From positions 32,521,706-32,585,705 of the forward strand of contig NC_045139.1 of the NCBI RefSeq assembly GCF_008831285.2: a DNA stretch of 64,000 nucleotides, read 5' to 3'. This DNA comes from Nymphaea colorata (lineage: Eukaryota; Streptophyta; Magnoliopsida; Nymphaeales; Nymphaeaceae). Within the stretch, counting starts at the first letter, position 1. Each line of letters starts with the position of its first letter. The notes under the pieces are model-generated. The model worked only from the letters and a program-made list of their open reading frames with translations. It was not told the origin of the DNA and ran no database searches. Made by a program: the position numbers and the translations under genes. Of this stretch, positions 43,501 through 54,700 are shown in pieces.

Positions 43501-44543
43501 CCTGTCACATGGGTAGCTGCACCTGAATCCAAGAACCATTCTCCCTGCTCATTTTGCTTTATAGTCATCTTTGAGAATGCGGCCATCAATAGCTGTTGCA
43601 TATCTTCAGCGGTGGATTTAGAACTTTGTCCTCCTTGTTTATAATCATGTCTTACCCCTTTGTTTTTATTTTGAGGATTAAACCAACATTGTGCCTTCAT
43701 GTGTCCTTTCTTGTTGCACTGAAAACAAATTGGTATTTTTCTTGAAGTATCCAAAGGAGACATACCTTGGTTATGCGGTGTTGGTAGAATGCCACGACCA
43801 CCATGATTGGAGTTCCCATGGCTCTTACCAAACTTTACATTCATAGCCAACACATTTTGGGAGTTCCCTTGATCAGTCCTTTCAATGACTCTTTTCATAT
43901 TCATTTCATGTTGGAGAAGTTTACCTTGTAGTTCGTTGAAGGAAGGCAGAACAGGAAGGACCTCAAGAGCTGTAATAAAAGCATGATAATCATGCCCAAG
44001 TCCATTCAAGGTTTGCTGCACCTTTTCCTTATCAGAAATGTTATTCCCTGAGGCAGCAAGTTGGTCTGCGACGGCCTTAATACGCCCCAAATAATCCATG
44101 ATAGACGTTGAACCTTTGCTCAAATTCTGAAATTCTTTCTTTAAGTACATAATTCGAGCTTCTGATATTTGGGAAAAGGTATTAGCAAGGGTTTCCCATA
44201 ATTCTTCTGCAGTACAATCATCAGAAACTGAAAGTAACACTTGTTGAGATAAAGTGGACAAAATATACGCAACCAGACTTTGATCACGTCTCATCCACAT
44301 AGCATGTTCAGGATTGTTGTCTTCATGAACAACAATAACTTCTCCTGCCTCATTTTTTATTTCCTGTAAGACGGATATTGGTGGAGCCTTTGTTGAACCA
44401 TCGAGATGTCCAAAGAGGCCTTGACTTCTTATGAAAGGCATGATTTGCCTTTTCCAGATCAGATAATTCTCATGGTTGAGTTTTTCGGTAATAAGGTGAG
44501 GAAGAAAACTTGAGGACATGCCAGAATGCGAAAGGTTTTCCAT
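40543..44543 (-). pseudogene. Copia-3 gag-pol (main part; one 2-bp frameshift, cut by Copia-2)
   Basis: The start ATG is at 44543-44541 (MENLSHSGMSSSFLPHLI), chosen by alignment to the Copia-2 start; the frame is open further upstream into the LTR. Gag has a CCHC knuckle CFQCNKKGHMKAQC at about 272. Protease is WFLDSGAATH (~336). Integrase has WHSRLGHCGRHF (~497), then FSDVWGP, QCDGGGEY and NGVVERKHR. RT has WVYKIKYKPDGS, LHQMDVKNAFLHG and YVDD (~1112). After FTRPDI, near 40870, an extra AT in a TATATAT run shifts the frame to a stop at 40851. RNase H continues in the next frame (MNQVSQFMHAP ... STEAEYRCMAAGT) to the Copia-2 insertion. Apart from these two lesions the coding region is complete. 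Confidence 0.96.
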
Positions 44544-44748
44544 GACAGCAGAAAGGAATGGTATATAGGTAGAAGATGAGAGGGAAAGAAGACACGATAT
44601 AACAAGATGTGTCCTTGGTAAGCAAGAAGAAAAAGGAACAAGAATTGCGCAAGAGAAAAGTAAATTCAGGATAGAGACAAGATGAGAAAAGAGTTCTAAC
44701 CAGATCAGACCTGTTTGGGCATTTCGTTTGGTAGAGATAACGTAACCT

Positions 44749-44763
44749 GGCGCTCTGATACCA
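44749..44763 (-). other. Primer-binding site (initiator tRNA-Met), Copia-3
   Basis: Minus-strand TGGTATCAGAGCGCC abuts the 5' LTR with no gap. Confidence 0.96.
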
Positions 44764-44812
44764 TGATAGAAATGTAGCACCAATATCTGTAACCCGAAAA
44801 CAGCACTCACGC

Positions 44813-44866
<54 letters not shown>

Positions 44867-45224
44867 ACAAGAAGAAACTGAGGAGAAGAAGCCGTAGCCA
44901 AAATGGTTTGCACGGCCTCTATTTATAATCTCATTTTCAGAATTCTAAGAGTCTCCAATCGTAGAATCCTAGGAGATTTCACAAGCTCCAAGGACATTAA
45001 TTACATCATAGAAACCTAAGAGACTTCACATATTACAAGGATATTAACTACAACATAGAATCCTAGGAGACTTCCCATATAACAAGGATATTAACTATAA
45101 CATAGAATCCTAGGAGACTCTTCACATGTTACAAGGACATTAAATATTTTAACACATTCTACAAGGAGGTGGAATCCTAAGAGACTCCTCTTCAACGTGC
45201 TGGTGAAGGATTTATATTTTAACA
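44764..45224 (-). repeat. 5' LTR of Copia-3
   Basis: This 461-bp partner of 34550-35010 has two visible mismatches. The (GA)n run at 44815-44860 has the same 46-bp length as in the other LTR, although such runs normally change length fast. Confidence 0.96.
44919..44927 (-). promoter_or_regulatory. TATA box in the Copia-3 5' LTR
   Basis: Minus-strand TATAAATAG lies about 150 bp upstream of the LTR end, with the same box at 34704-34712 in the other LTR. The position fits the core promoter of the element. Confidence 0.6.
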
Positions 45225-45229
45225 CCGAT
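45225..45229. other. Target site duplication, right, Copia-3 (CCGAT)
   Basis: It equals 34545-34549. Confidence 0.93.
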
Positions 45230-46390
45230 GATACATCTCAGGGGGGATATAGAGAAAACATACCCCTACATTAAGATGCCTAAGGAGGTATTTCACTTAG
45301 CCGGATCATTGGAGCTGAGCCCTAACTGCCAGGGAATTTTAGTTTATCAAAGGGTTTCCCTATCTGTAGTGCATTTGGAAGGACGAAAAATTAGATGGTT
45401 TAAGTAGTTTGTCTCTTGACCAAGGTGGCAGCAGTCTGTTGATGCTGTAATGGTTCGATTTGGCCCTTCAACTTAGATTATAATGATGAACTATCTATAA
45501 AGTCAAGCAGAAAATATGTCTTAAGAGGCTGAGTTTGAAGAAATAAATTATATGTCCATGGTGACATGTTAAAGCTCTCATAGATTCCTTTTGTAGGAGG
45601 CTGAACTGATGAAATTCGCATTAAGGTACAGGCAGCTAAGCCACAATTGTTGTAGGCCTTTTCAATGGGACAGAGTTAGGAGTCTTTCTCGAACTTGTTG
45701 AGCAGCTTGGAACTTGTTGAACAGCTTGGAAATTCTTTGGTGTTGCTTATGACAAAATACAGAAGCTGCTGGCGTTTAATTGTCAAAGTGTTTGGCATTG
45801 GGTATAAAATTAGATTGGATCCCCAAGAGACTGATCTATTAGTGCTTATATATACGGTCAAAGGACCTGAGTTGGAAACCACCACTAACACTGAGAGTGT
45901 GGCCCTCTAGCGAGGGAGAACCCTTATCGGGGATTAGGGCCAAGCGTGCGAGCGTTACTGGGTTCGAAGGGGCGACCCTTGTTATCGGTGGCTAACAACT
46001 TGTATCAAAGCATGCTAGAGCAGTGTTGATCGATTCCAGCCATAAGGCAGCCGGGTGTCTCTGTTAATCATCCATGCTTCAGCCATCAGATGAAATTCCT
46101 CATGGCTATTTGCTACTGCAAATAGGGACTGAGGTGTATGGCGTGCCTAGCCCTGAATCTTGGAGCCCTAACGATGACTACATCTACAACCTCGCGAGTT
46201 TTGGGCTATGTTTCCGGTGGCAGTTCTTCCTCTTCCTGGGCAAGGAGTGTTATCAGAGGTTGTGCTGCCCAGAGGGGGAGTCACTGTCTGGCCAGTTTGG
46301 CTTATAGAAGAATCCTTGCCAATGGAGTTGGCTGAAGAGTTCAGAAGGCTGGACAATGGCAATTGGTGGTTTGGTGTAGTTCCAGGGATA
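45230..46390. other. Stretch without a recognisable gene
   Basis: Only short frames are present. A tandem GAACTTGTTGA(G/A)CAGCTTGG lies at about 45695-45730. A TATATATAC box lies near 45847. TTGTATCAAAGC near 45999 loosely resembles a tRNA-Met primer site, so an eroded LTR element is possible, but I cannot define its ends. The frame 46208-46456 resembles nothing I know. Confidence 0.5.
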
Positions 46391-47606
46391 TACTGTTGTT
46401 TGATGAATTTGTGTAGATTTGATGAATTGTTTAAGTGCTACTTGATCATTTACTGAACAGCAGAGCACTTGCTGTCTTTTTTGTGCATGTACTGTGCAAA
46501 AGTGTACTTCTCAGTCTTCTACAAATAAATCTGTTATGCACATTTAGTTGCTTTTCAACTCACATCAGTTACTTTTTTCATTTTGTTTTCAGGATTGTTT
46601 TTCCTGCCATGAAGTTTCATCAAATCTTGGAATATCAATTATTTATTCTTCAAGATAGCAGAAAATTTAGCATCAAATCCTTGAGTTGGTTAGAATTTTT
46701 CTAAGCATGATTGTTGTTATGAGTCACGTGTTTCCTCATTTTTTACTTTTAACATCTAAAAGTGGTGGGATCTTTTCTGCAAATGCCACAGGGTATTATA
46801 AGTCATCATCATTCTTCAATTTCATTTTTACTTGGTTTCTTTTCACAATCTAGGTTTTAACTAAAGAGGCATGAACCTGTTCAAATTTTTTAAATGGATC
46901 CTTATTTGAAGTTGGCAGGAAACATCAGAGGCATTTCCGGATAATTGAACAAAATACAGGTCCTTATGCTGCTGTAAAACTGTGGGTGCTACCTGCTAAC
47001 TATACAAAAAAAAAATGCTGGTTTCTTTGGAAATATTTTCAGTAGATTCTGTATTATAAATTTTTGCTGCACAACTTATTGTTTGAAAGTGTCAATGTCC
47101 AAGGATGTCGTTCATGATCTAGGGTCAACACCATCTATTTCTACTAGCATACCTGACATAAAAATTTCAAGTCAGTGGAGTGTGGTAGCACCATTCTTAA
47201 AGCATAAGTGCTTAAGATATCTCATGGATCCTGCCTTTCTCATGTCTTCTGCACACAAAGTGTTCCTTAACCAAGTTACTGCTGCTAATGTAAAATTCTC
47301 ATTTTGTTGTTTCCACTTTCTATTACAAATCCATTGCATTTATTTGATATCAGTAGTGTCCTTTCTTGTACTTTGAGCTCCCATTGCTGGTCCTAATGTC
47401 CTTTCTTGTACTTTGAGCTCTCATGCTGGTCCTGTGGTCGCCTATACTTTACCTGAAAAGAGGAGAGTACCACTTCCACCTTTTGTGGCAGAATGGAGGA
47501 AGTAAAAGAATGGTTACTCTGAAAATAACTCCATGAGGACTGCATTTTGAGCCAAAGCCTTTTGAATAGATGTCAAATTGATATGTTGGATGTGTTGTAT
47601 GTGCAT

Positions 47607-47643
<37 letters not shown>

Positions 47644-48060
47644 GCTATAATGCACATATGAGAGAGAGAGAGAGAGAGAATCGTGAAGTTTTTTGGTAGT
47701 CTTGGTAGAGACTAATGTAGAAGCATATGAGTGGCAAGTAATTTGTATTTGATGTTTATTTTGACTTGACTTGGTTCTTGGGCTAAAGGAGGTTAAGATT
47801 CTTGAAGCATGCTTCTATTGATACTGTTGACAGCATGTGGCATGGGCGCCTTAGTGACGATGATCAAGGATATGCTTCAGGTGAGTCGTGGGTGAGTCCT
47901 GTCGTCCTTGACCCCCTCCTTCTTTCCCTCCTCATCCACCTCCCTCAGGCGATGTGCCCGATTCTGAGTTCGTCGGTGGAAACAGAGGAACCGGCGCTGG
48001 GCCTTGGAAGCAGCCTAGAATGGACTTCCCACGATCGTCAGGGGGGTTGAGCTGGAACTT
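46391..48060. repeat. Diverged extra copy of the right end of segment A (compare 13200-14280)
   Basis: Several blocks match 13200-14280 and 57660-58860: TGTTGTTTGATGAATTTGTG; GAACAGCAGAGCACTTGCTG; TTGGCAGGAAACATCAGAGG; GTCAATGTCCAAGGATGTCG; TTGAAGCATGCTTCTATTGA. Insertions separate them (for example about 46503-46910). It is more diverged than the other two copies and therefore older. A long (TA)n at 47608-47642 is enclosed by the inverted pair GTGCATTATA / TATAATGCAC. No gene is evident. Confidence 0.82.
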
Positions 48061-48690
48061 CTAGGTGGAGCTGTTCTTTGAGTGCCATGGAATCACCGGT
48101 GAGCAGAGGGTGGGCCACACCACCATCCACTTTGACGGATCTGTTATCAGGTGGTACTGGTGATGCAGCATGGCAAACCAGGATGGGATGGGCTAGTCGA
48201 TGCCATGAAATCCCATTTTGGACCTTTGGCGATTCTTAACTACAATGTCGAACTGTCCACAATCAAGCAGAAGGGATCTATCGTCAACTACCAAGAATGT
48301 TTTGAGGAGTTTAGTAACATGGTCAGAGGATGAAGCACTTGTGGGAGCATTCCTAGGTGGCCTAAAGAGGAAATATGGATTGAGGTGGAGGCTGCCAAAC
48401 CCCACAGGCTTCCAGACTGTTTTGAGATAGTACAACACAGTACAACACAGACTGTTTTGAAATAGTACAACACAGGTGTCTCAACCGGAAACAACAGGCT
48501 GTGGGATACCGACCAAGGCAGCAAGAGCCCCGTCAACTACCAAGAATGTTTTGAGGAGTTTAGTAACATGTCAGAGGATGAAGCACTTGTGGAAGAAACC
48601 CCGTACAATACAACAAAGGGGGATGCATTCCCATGAGAACTGGGATTTGCTCAAAGATGTTGATGAAGCAACGTCCTCACGATCAAATTG
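48013..48690 (+). pseudogene. Gypsy gag remnant (relative of 14230-14900)
   Basis: Pieces in order are RMDFPRS, FECHGITGEQRVGHTTIHFDG, SVIRWYW, a capsid segment (GWDGLVDAMKSHFGPLAI, NYNVELSTIKQKGSIVNYQE, CFEEFSNMVRG) and EALVGAFLGGLKRKYGLRW. This is the best-preserved gag of the Gypsy-2 family in the window, since the capsid helix region is open from 48151 to 48333. It breaks at the stop after VRG and at a short duplication near 48414-48475. A second, partial copy of the CFEEFSNM block follows at about 48536-48570. The pattern is that of plant Gypsy capsid; no protease or pol follows. Confidence 0.8.
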
Positions 48691-49215
48691 AAAGTGTCAA
48701 TTAGATGCAATCGAAAATATTGGTTGAAATCAATGTGCGATGCTCAAATTAGTAAATGGCATAAGATGCAATTGAAAAAAAAAATTCCATATAGTTAAAT
48801 CAAATTAGGGTAGAAAGGTACAATGAATTCCATACAACAAAAGAGGGAAGTAGTTCTGTGAGACCTCAGGACTACTCAAGGATATTGATGAGGCATCATC
48901 CTCACCATCTAACTCAAAGTGCCAATTAGGCGCAATTAAAATAAAAGGCTACTTGGTTGCCGTGGGAAAGCAACGGATGCTGCGTGTGGGAGCACATTTT
49001 TGGCAAATAGTGTTGGACAAACATAGACTTTGTTTTGGATTGTTAGTGACAATTTTGTGCATCTTGCCTCATTGTCTTGGCAAATGAGAGCGACACTTAT
49101 AACTTAAAGATTGCTTAGGGGATGAGATGCAAATGACCTGTGATTGTCTCATTATGAGGGCAAAAGATACGATGAGCCCCATACAACAAGAGGTAAAACA
49201 GTCCTATGAGACATT
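48597..49215 (+). repeat. Diverged tandem repeat, three units
   Basis: Units at about 48600-48720, 48815-48945 and 49155-49215 share (G)TACAAT...CATACAACAA.AG, then a GAGA.CT..GGA.CT.CTC.A...ATTGATGA.GCA segment, then CAAATT/AACTCAAAGTG.CAATTAG.(C/T)GCAATT. The third unit is cut where the pyruvate kinase-bearing segment begins. Confidence 0.6.
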
Positions 49216-49431
49216 GGAACTGCTCTAGGATCTATGTGTGAAAACTGCAAGAACATGATGAGAATTTGCTTTACATCATCTAGAAGATCTGCAAGGTCAT
49301 TGTACAACCTTTTAGAATCTTGTTTAGCACTGTGAGCATTTTTTGGTCCTTCAATCAGGTTTGTTTAGTTAGTATTATGTGTCTCATGTTTGGCCTTATC
49401 CAAGGTCTTTAATACTTTCATTTCGGTGTAG

Positions 49432-49966
49432 ATTGATTGCGAAATACAGACCAACTATACTGTCTGTGGTCATACTACGTCTCAAAACAAACCAGCTGCG
49501 GTGGAGCTTTGCTGGTGCTTTTGAGGTATGTCAGTATTGCTTTAGTCATTGACTTGATTGTTACTTAGAGGGGCCACTTTTATATGTAATTACCAATCTT
49601 CAACTTAATAATATACTATCTTTATTAAATGAACAAAGTGGAAGAATGCAAATTTCCTGACCAAAGTAATACTGACTCAATAATATACTATCTTTAAGTC
49701 ATTATTGGAAGTTAAAATTAAAATGAACAAAATGAGAGAATACAAATTTCCAGTCCAAAAGAATACTGAAAAGCCGTCCTGAAAGCTTCGACTCTATCCC
49801 TAAACTTTGTGGATATGGTGTTTCATGTCACCACTAGGCGGAGTGACTAATTTTCCTTGCAAAGTAATCTTATGAAGTAACCCCTGTTTCTCCATGGTGT
49901 GAGCAGGCTAGGCAATCTATGATAGTAAGAGGTGTTTTCCCTATGTTGGATGATCCGCGTCATCCA
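49432..49966 (+). pseudogene. Cytosolic pyruvate kinase gene fragment, copy 2
   Basis: This repeats the two exons at 4775-4868 and 5453-5512: exon A at 49432-49525 ([13 protein letters not shown] to WSFAGAFE, donor GTATGT) and exon B at 49907-49966 (ARQSMIVRGVFPMLDDPRHP, donor GTAAGT). The exon sequences look identical to copy 1. The intron differs completely in its middle (49571-49862), with no compound microsatellite. The same two-residue loss after RPT shows that the fragment was already degenerate before duplication. No other pyruvate kinase exon is in reach. Confidence 0.82.
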
Positions 49967-51580
49967 GTAAGTTCCTCTCCCTCTCCATCAGCGATCAGTC
50001 CCACGCGCCTATGCAGATATTGATTGAGTTCAAGCTTTTTTCTTTTTGTGCTATTCAATGAGTTTACAAAATTTCTACAGGTGATTTCAGTGCCTCTTGC
50101 TAGGTTTTGGAACATAATCACATCCATTGCAAAAAGAACAAGAACCTGAGATATAAAAGACCTACATTTTATTACAAAACATGTAGTTAAGAATGCTAAT
50201 CAACCCCTAACTTCGGTTTGCTTGTATAAAGGTGGACAGAAGGTTGAGCGTTTCTATACTTCAAAAGCAATAGTGATGTTGAAGACAAATAGTTGGAAGA
50301 GTATTTGGAGAAGCGCAGCCTCACAACTCATAAATCAACTATCATTTTTTTTTTTTTCCAAAATTATAGACTTGTTGATTTGGATATATAAAAAGGATAG
50401 TGTTTTATGTAACGTTCCTGAGCCTGTGTAGCTGATTTCGCTAGTCAAGTTCACGTTTAATCTCCAACTCAATTATGTTTAATATACGAGTCGAGCTCGT
50501 GTCATTCAACTTGTTGGGCAGTCCTAGTTGGCAGTTGCAACACAGTCCATGTAACAGTCCATCCTAACAATAACCGGTGAACATCACCCTTAAACCCTAC
50601 CGAAGAAGTCAGAAGCACTCTTAGCCGCGGCCTTAATATGAGGACCGACGCTGGAAAATGTACTTTTACATTTCCCAATCGCAAGAATAGGTCCATATCC
50701 CAGACACACGATAGACTGATTAGCTTTCAAACAGTTCATAATTTCCCTTCTCATATTAACACGATCAGGAGTTTTCTCTTAAAGATAATTCTTTTTGTCT
50801 TTGGGGACATTTTTTCAAGGTTTTTACGCCTCCTCACAAGAATCCCCATATCTTGATTTGAAAAAAGAAAAGCACAAGAAAGCCAAGAAAGTTCGGAAGA
50901 ACGCTCTCTCTCTCATCGGTTGAAGGAGAAACAAACATACCTTAGGCCGACAGATCCTGCAAAGCAGTGGACAGCAATGATTTGAAGAGGAGAAAAACAA
51001 GGAAAGAGCGAAGTTTCAAAAAACAATCCTATAATGCACAAACCGTAAGTAAAAAAAATATGAAAACAAAACGGAGGATCCTATCACAGCAGCAGATACA
51101 AGAGGTTTTGGCACGCTAGTTTAGTTCATTCCCTCACCAACGAACACTATAACGTGGATGATGATAAAAGAAGAAAAGGGCGACGATCGGATCTGTGCAA
51201 GGTAATATTCCCATACGCAACCCTAACCCATGGCATTAACTCATTAACTCAGCCTTCTTATCATGAGAATGAGTAGATTGGGCTTAAAATGGGGACCAAC
51301 AAGATTTATTATTTTGTAAATCCTACATATGGCTATTATTTACTTTCAATGTACTATTTTTTATTCACATCCTATCATGTGTATGATTTTATTTAATCAT
51401 TTTCCAGTGTCTTATTATTATTTTTATTTATTTTTTTTACCTAATTTTTAGGATTTTTAAGTTTTTTATTTAAAAAAAAAATCCTTAGATTTTCTTGAAA
51501 AATATAATTTTGCCATATTATACCTGAGAAATAACTCACTTATCTGTAAATGATACATGTAACAATGACATATCACCCCT

Positions 51581-51591
<11 letters not shown>

Positions 51592-51631
<40 letters not shown>

Positions 51632-51717
51632 ATATACCTACACATATATTATTGATCAAGTATATATCTACATGTATATATATTGACCTAGGAAATTTCT
51701 TGCACAGATATATAGTG

Positions 51718-51760
<43 letters not shown>
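51592..51760. repeat. Microsatellites (TC)n(TA)n and (AT)n, copy 2
   Basis: Counterparts of 7139-7300 with changed repeat numbers: more CT and less TA in the first run, and a longer AT in the second. Confidence 0.9.
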
Positions 51761-51766
<6 letters not shown>

Positions 51767-54700
51767 TATTAGAATAGATAACAAATCATGCGGGATGTAT
51801 AACAAATTATTAGTAGCAACAGCAATAGTAATCTTTATGTATAACAATCATAATATATAGTTAATGGTTTGATGTTTTATACACGTTTCCCTAACTAAAA
51901 TTTCATTTGGAAAAGGCGAGATTATTGCAGTAAGCTCCAATTAAAGTTACTTTGGGGCCCTAGATGACCCAAACACGATCCATTTTACTTTATTGGATCA
52001 ATTCAGTTCAAGGTCTAATCCAAAACCCATATTCAAATCCAAGTTCAATCTTAAACCAAATGGACCCGAGTCGCGAGAAAATCAGATTCCGACTCACTTT
52101 TGACCCATGGTTCTTTATTTGGATCTAGAAAGATACACTTGATTGGATCGAGAACTACAAATCCAGTTTAGATGGAAGAGGGTATGAGTTTGAATGTCTG
52201 GATATAGACCACAATCTGATCCAAAACACTTTATTGGATCTAAGATAGAGACTCGGGTTAGGTTATGGATCCAAATTAATGCCAACCAAAATGGATCTAG
52301 GTCAAAGGAAGGTCTTTGTTTTGACCCCAAGCGATTCTTAGCTTCTTCTTCAGATCTGGAAAAGCAACTTGTATTTGGACCGATTACTGATTTCCCAATA
52401 TAATCTAATTTTTGAATGGTCAGATCAGCTCTCAAACTGAAAATCCAATGAACACATGACCCACATCCAGTTCTGTCTAAAACGAACCGGATTCTCAATG
52501 GTTCCAGAGTTTCCTTCATAATTTGGATCAAATCTAAATTGAATGTGCTAATGGCAACTAAAGCAATTACAAGCCAAAAACTTAAACACACGAAGCAAAA
52601 GAAGAATTCATCTCAGAGAAAGTTCAGATCCAAAGCAACATTTAAATAAAATTGAAAATAAATTAAAACATTTATCCATGTTTCCATAAACATATACAAG
52701 GCCTTCCCCGTAACACTTCATCACCGTCCAAAAAAAAACCGCGTATCTTACTTAATTAAAGCACTTACCGTAACAATCCATCTCACAAAAATTTCTGCCC
52801 GTTAGGCTCGCACGTTTCGTGAATGGTTCCCTGGATCATCCTCCTCTTCACCATGCGGCAGCAGCTCCCCTCCTCCTCTCCACCACAGTGCAGCAGCATG
52901 TCTCCTCCCCCTCCTCCCCTAGAGCACTTTTCTGCAGTAGCAAAACCCCAGCTGCTAGGTGCGCTCTCTCTCTCTCTCTCTCTCTCATGCTTTCTCTCCG
53001 TCTCTTATTCCTGCTATCTCAGTCTGATGTTCTTCTTCTTTTAGCTAATATTCTTGGTTAATACTTTTGCATTTTGTTCAGTTAATTCTCTTTCGTTTCA
53101 TTCTTTATTTTGTCCCGTTGTTGAATGAGGAAAGCAGAACTCCTCGTTTTGGCCTCTTTCTTAGTTGTGGTGTTTATTGTCTCTCACCTTGCCCCCTTTT
53201 TCTTCTGTTGTATCAATACGGCCAATGCATTCTAGAACATGCAATGGGAAACCTTGGTTGTTTTTTAAATTATCATGTCTCATATTTCCCCACCCTAAAA
53301 CACCGGTAGTTTGGTTGTTGCTTTTGTTGCATCCATGTTTGGGAACGGCCTTCAACATGCCAAACTGTCTCATATCTAATTTTTTCAGGATGATACCCAT
53401 TCGAACCGGTGCTTTTAGTATTTTGTGTGTGTCCTAGTTTGTGTCTCTCTTTTGGTGTTGAATCAAGTAGGACAAAGAGTAGGTTGGAATCTGTCGGTTC
53501 AATTTTAGGCTTACCCATTAATTCTTTTTTCTCCTTGTTGATCACTTGTATTTTGTGCTCCTCAAAATGCCCATGTATGTGTGCTTTATATTTTTGACTG
53601 CTACTTGTGATTGGTTTACTTAGATTTTGTAATTTCAGTATTATTTTATTTATCTGGATGGTATTGTCATTGTCATGCTTCCTTTGTGTCACATTAATCT
53701 TTTGACATTTGTGGCTTGTGCAGGTTCATCCAGTTGTATTACTAGGAGGACAGCAATACATATCAACTCTTGGGAAGCCGTTTCCCAATATTTCAATGGT
53801 TGCCTCTCGAGGTATCACAATAGGTCTTTCGGAAGAGCCAAACATGTAATTGTCAAAGCATGTTTGGCATCTGATTCTGTTCTCATTGCTTGATACCGTT
53901 GACTGTATTTAATTTGTTCTCACACATCATAATATTTGACCAACGGAATTCTTTGTCAAAATTAGATATCATTTATGGGAGCACGTTTTTGTTCAATGGA
54001 AAGCCTTAGTTAGAGCATCAAATGTACTTGGGATCATATTCAGATTTGATAGATTGGTTATCAAATTTAGTTCAGGCTCAGGCATCTGCATTTAAATCGC
54101 TGTTCGTTTGGATCTGAAACTCCTTATCTGATCTAGCATGTTATCTGTCACCTTTCATCACTGCCCATAAGAGAATTGATGTAGTTCATTTTTTACCTAG
54201 TCAACCCATCTAGTTTTGCAAGCACCCTTCTCTTTAGAGCGAAAAGTGTTTCTACCTCGAAAGAGATATTCCATTTGATGTCAAGATCATTTCTAAAACA
54301 GAACTTTTCTATCTTGCTTAAAAATGTTTTAGAAGTATTTTTTCACACAATGATATGCCTTCATTTTATTTTTAGTACATCCTCGAGTAATAGGAGAAAA
54401 TTTCAAATTTTTGTTGTCAATCAATGGAAGAGGAAAACTCGAAAAATCCTGAGTATGAACAATGAGGAAAAATCCTATGAAGCTGAGAAAGTCGAGAATA
54501 GGAAATGCTATTGACTCCGCTAATTAAGCATTTGCAAGGATTTAGCAGGAGAATACTCTACGAGAGAAGTCGTGATGCTTTGTAAAATCTTGACAGGTAG
54601 CAAAATGAGAGTTGAGGGATGGGCTCGGGGCTTGTGTAGTTGTTCCTCTAGGTCGGTAATCAAGAGTACCGGGTAGGCATATAGCTGATTTATGTCTATG

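Larger units (their letters stand above)
34550..45224 (-). mobile_element. Copia-3: minus-strand Copia element interrupted by Copia-2
   Basis: The element has 461-bp LTRs at both ends, a 15-bp tRNA-Met primer site, a near-complete gag-pol, a polypurine tract and a CCGAT target duplication. Without Copia-2 (35328-40542 plus one AGTAC) it is about 5.5 kb. The two LTRs differ at two positions by eye (A/G near 34893/45107; T/G near 34985/45197). Both keep a 46-bp (GA)n run, so it is young. Two lesions disable it: a 2-bp frameshift in RT/RNase H near 40870, and the Copia-2 insertion in RNase H. Its protein closely resembles that of Copia-2, so the two are sister lineages. Confidence 0.97.

Noticed and set aside
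44544-44870. N-terminal extension of the Copia-3 frame into the LTR (SLSLSL start)
   Set aside because: It crosses the primer site and the (CT)n run. Alignment with Copia-2 puts the real start at 44543.
45990-46010. TTGTATCAAAGC as a primer site of another LTR element
   Set aside because: Mismatched to the usual TGGTATCAGAGC, and no LTR pair could be found around it.
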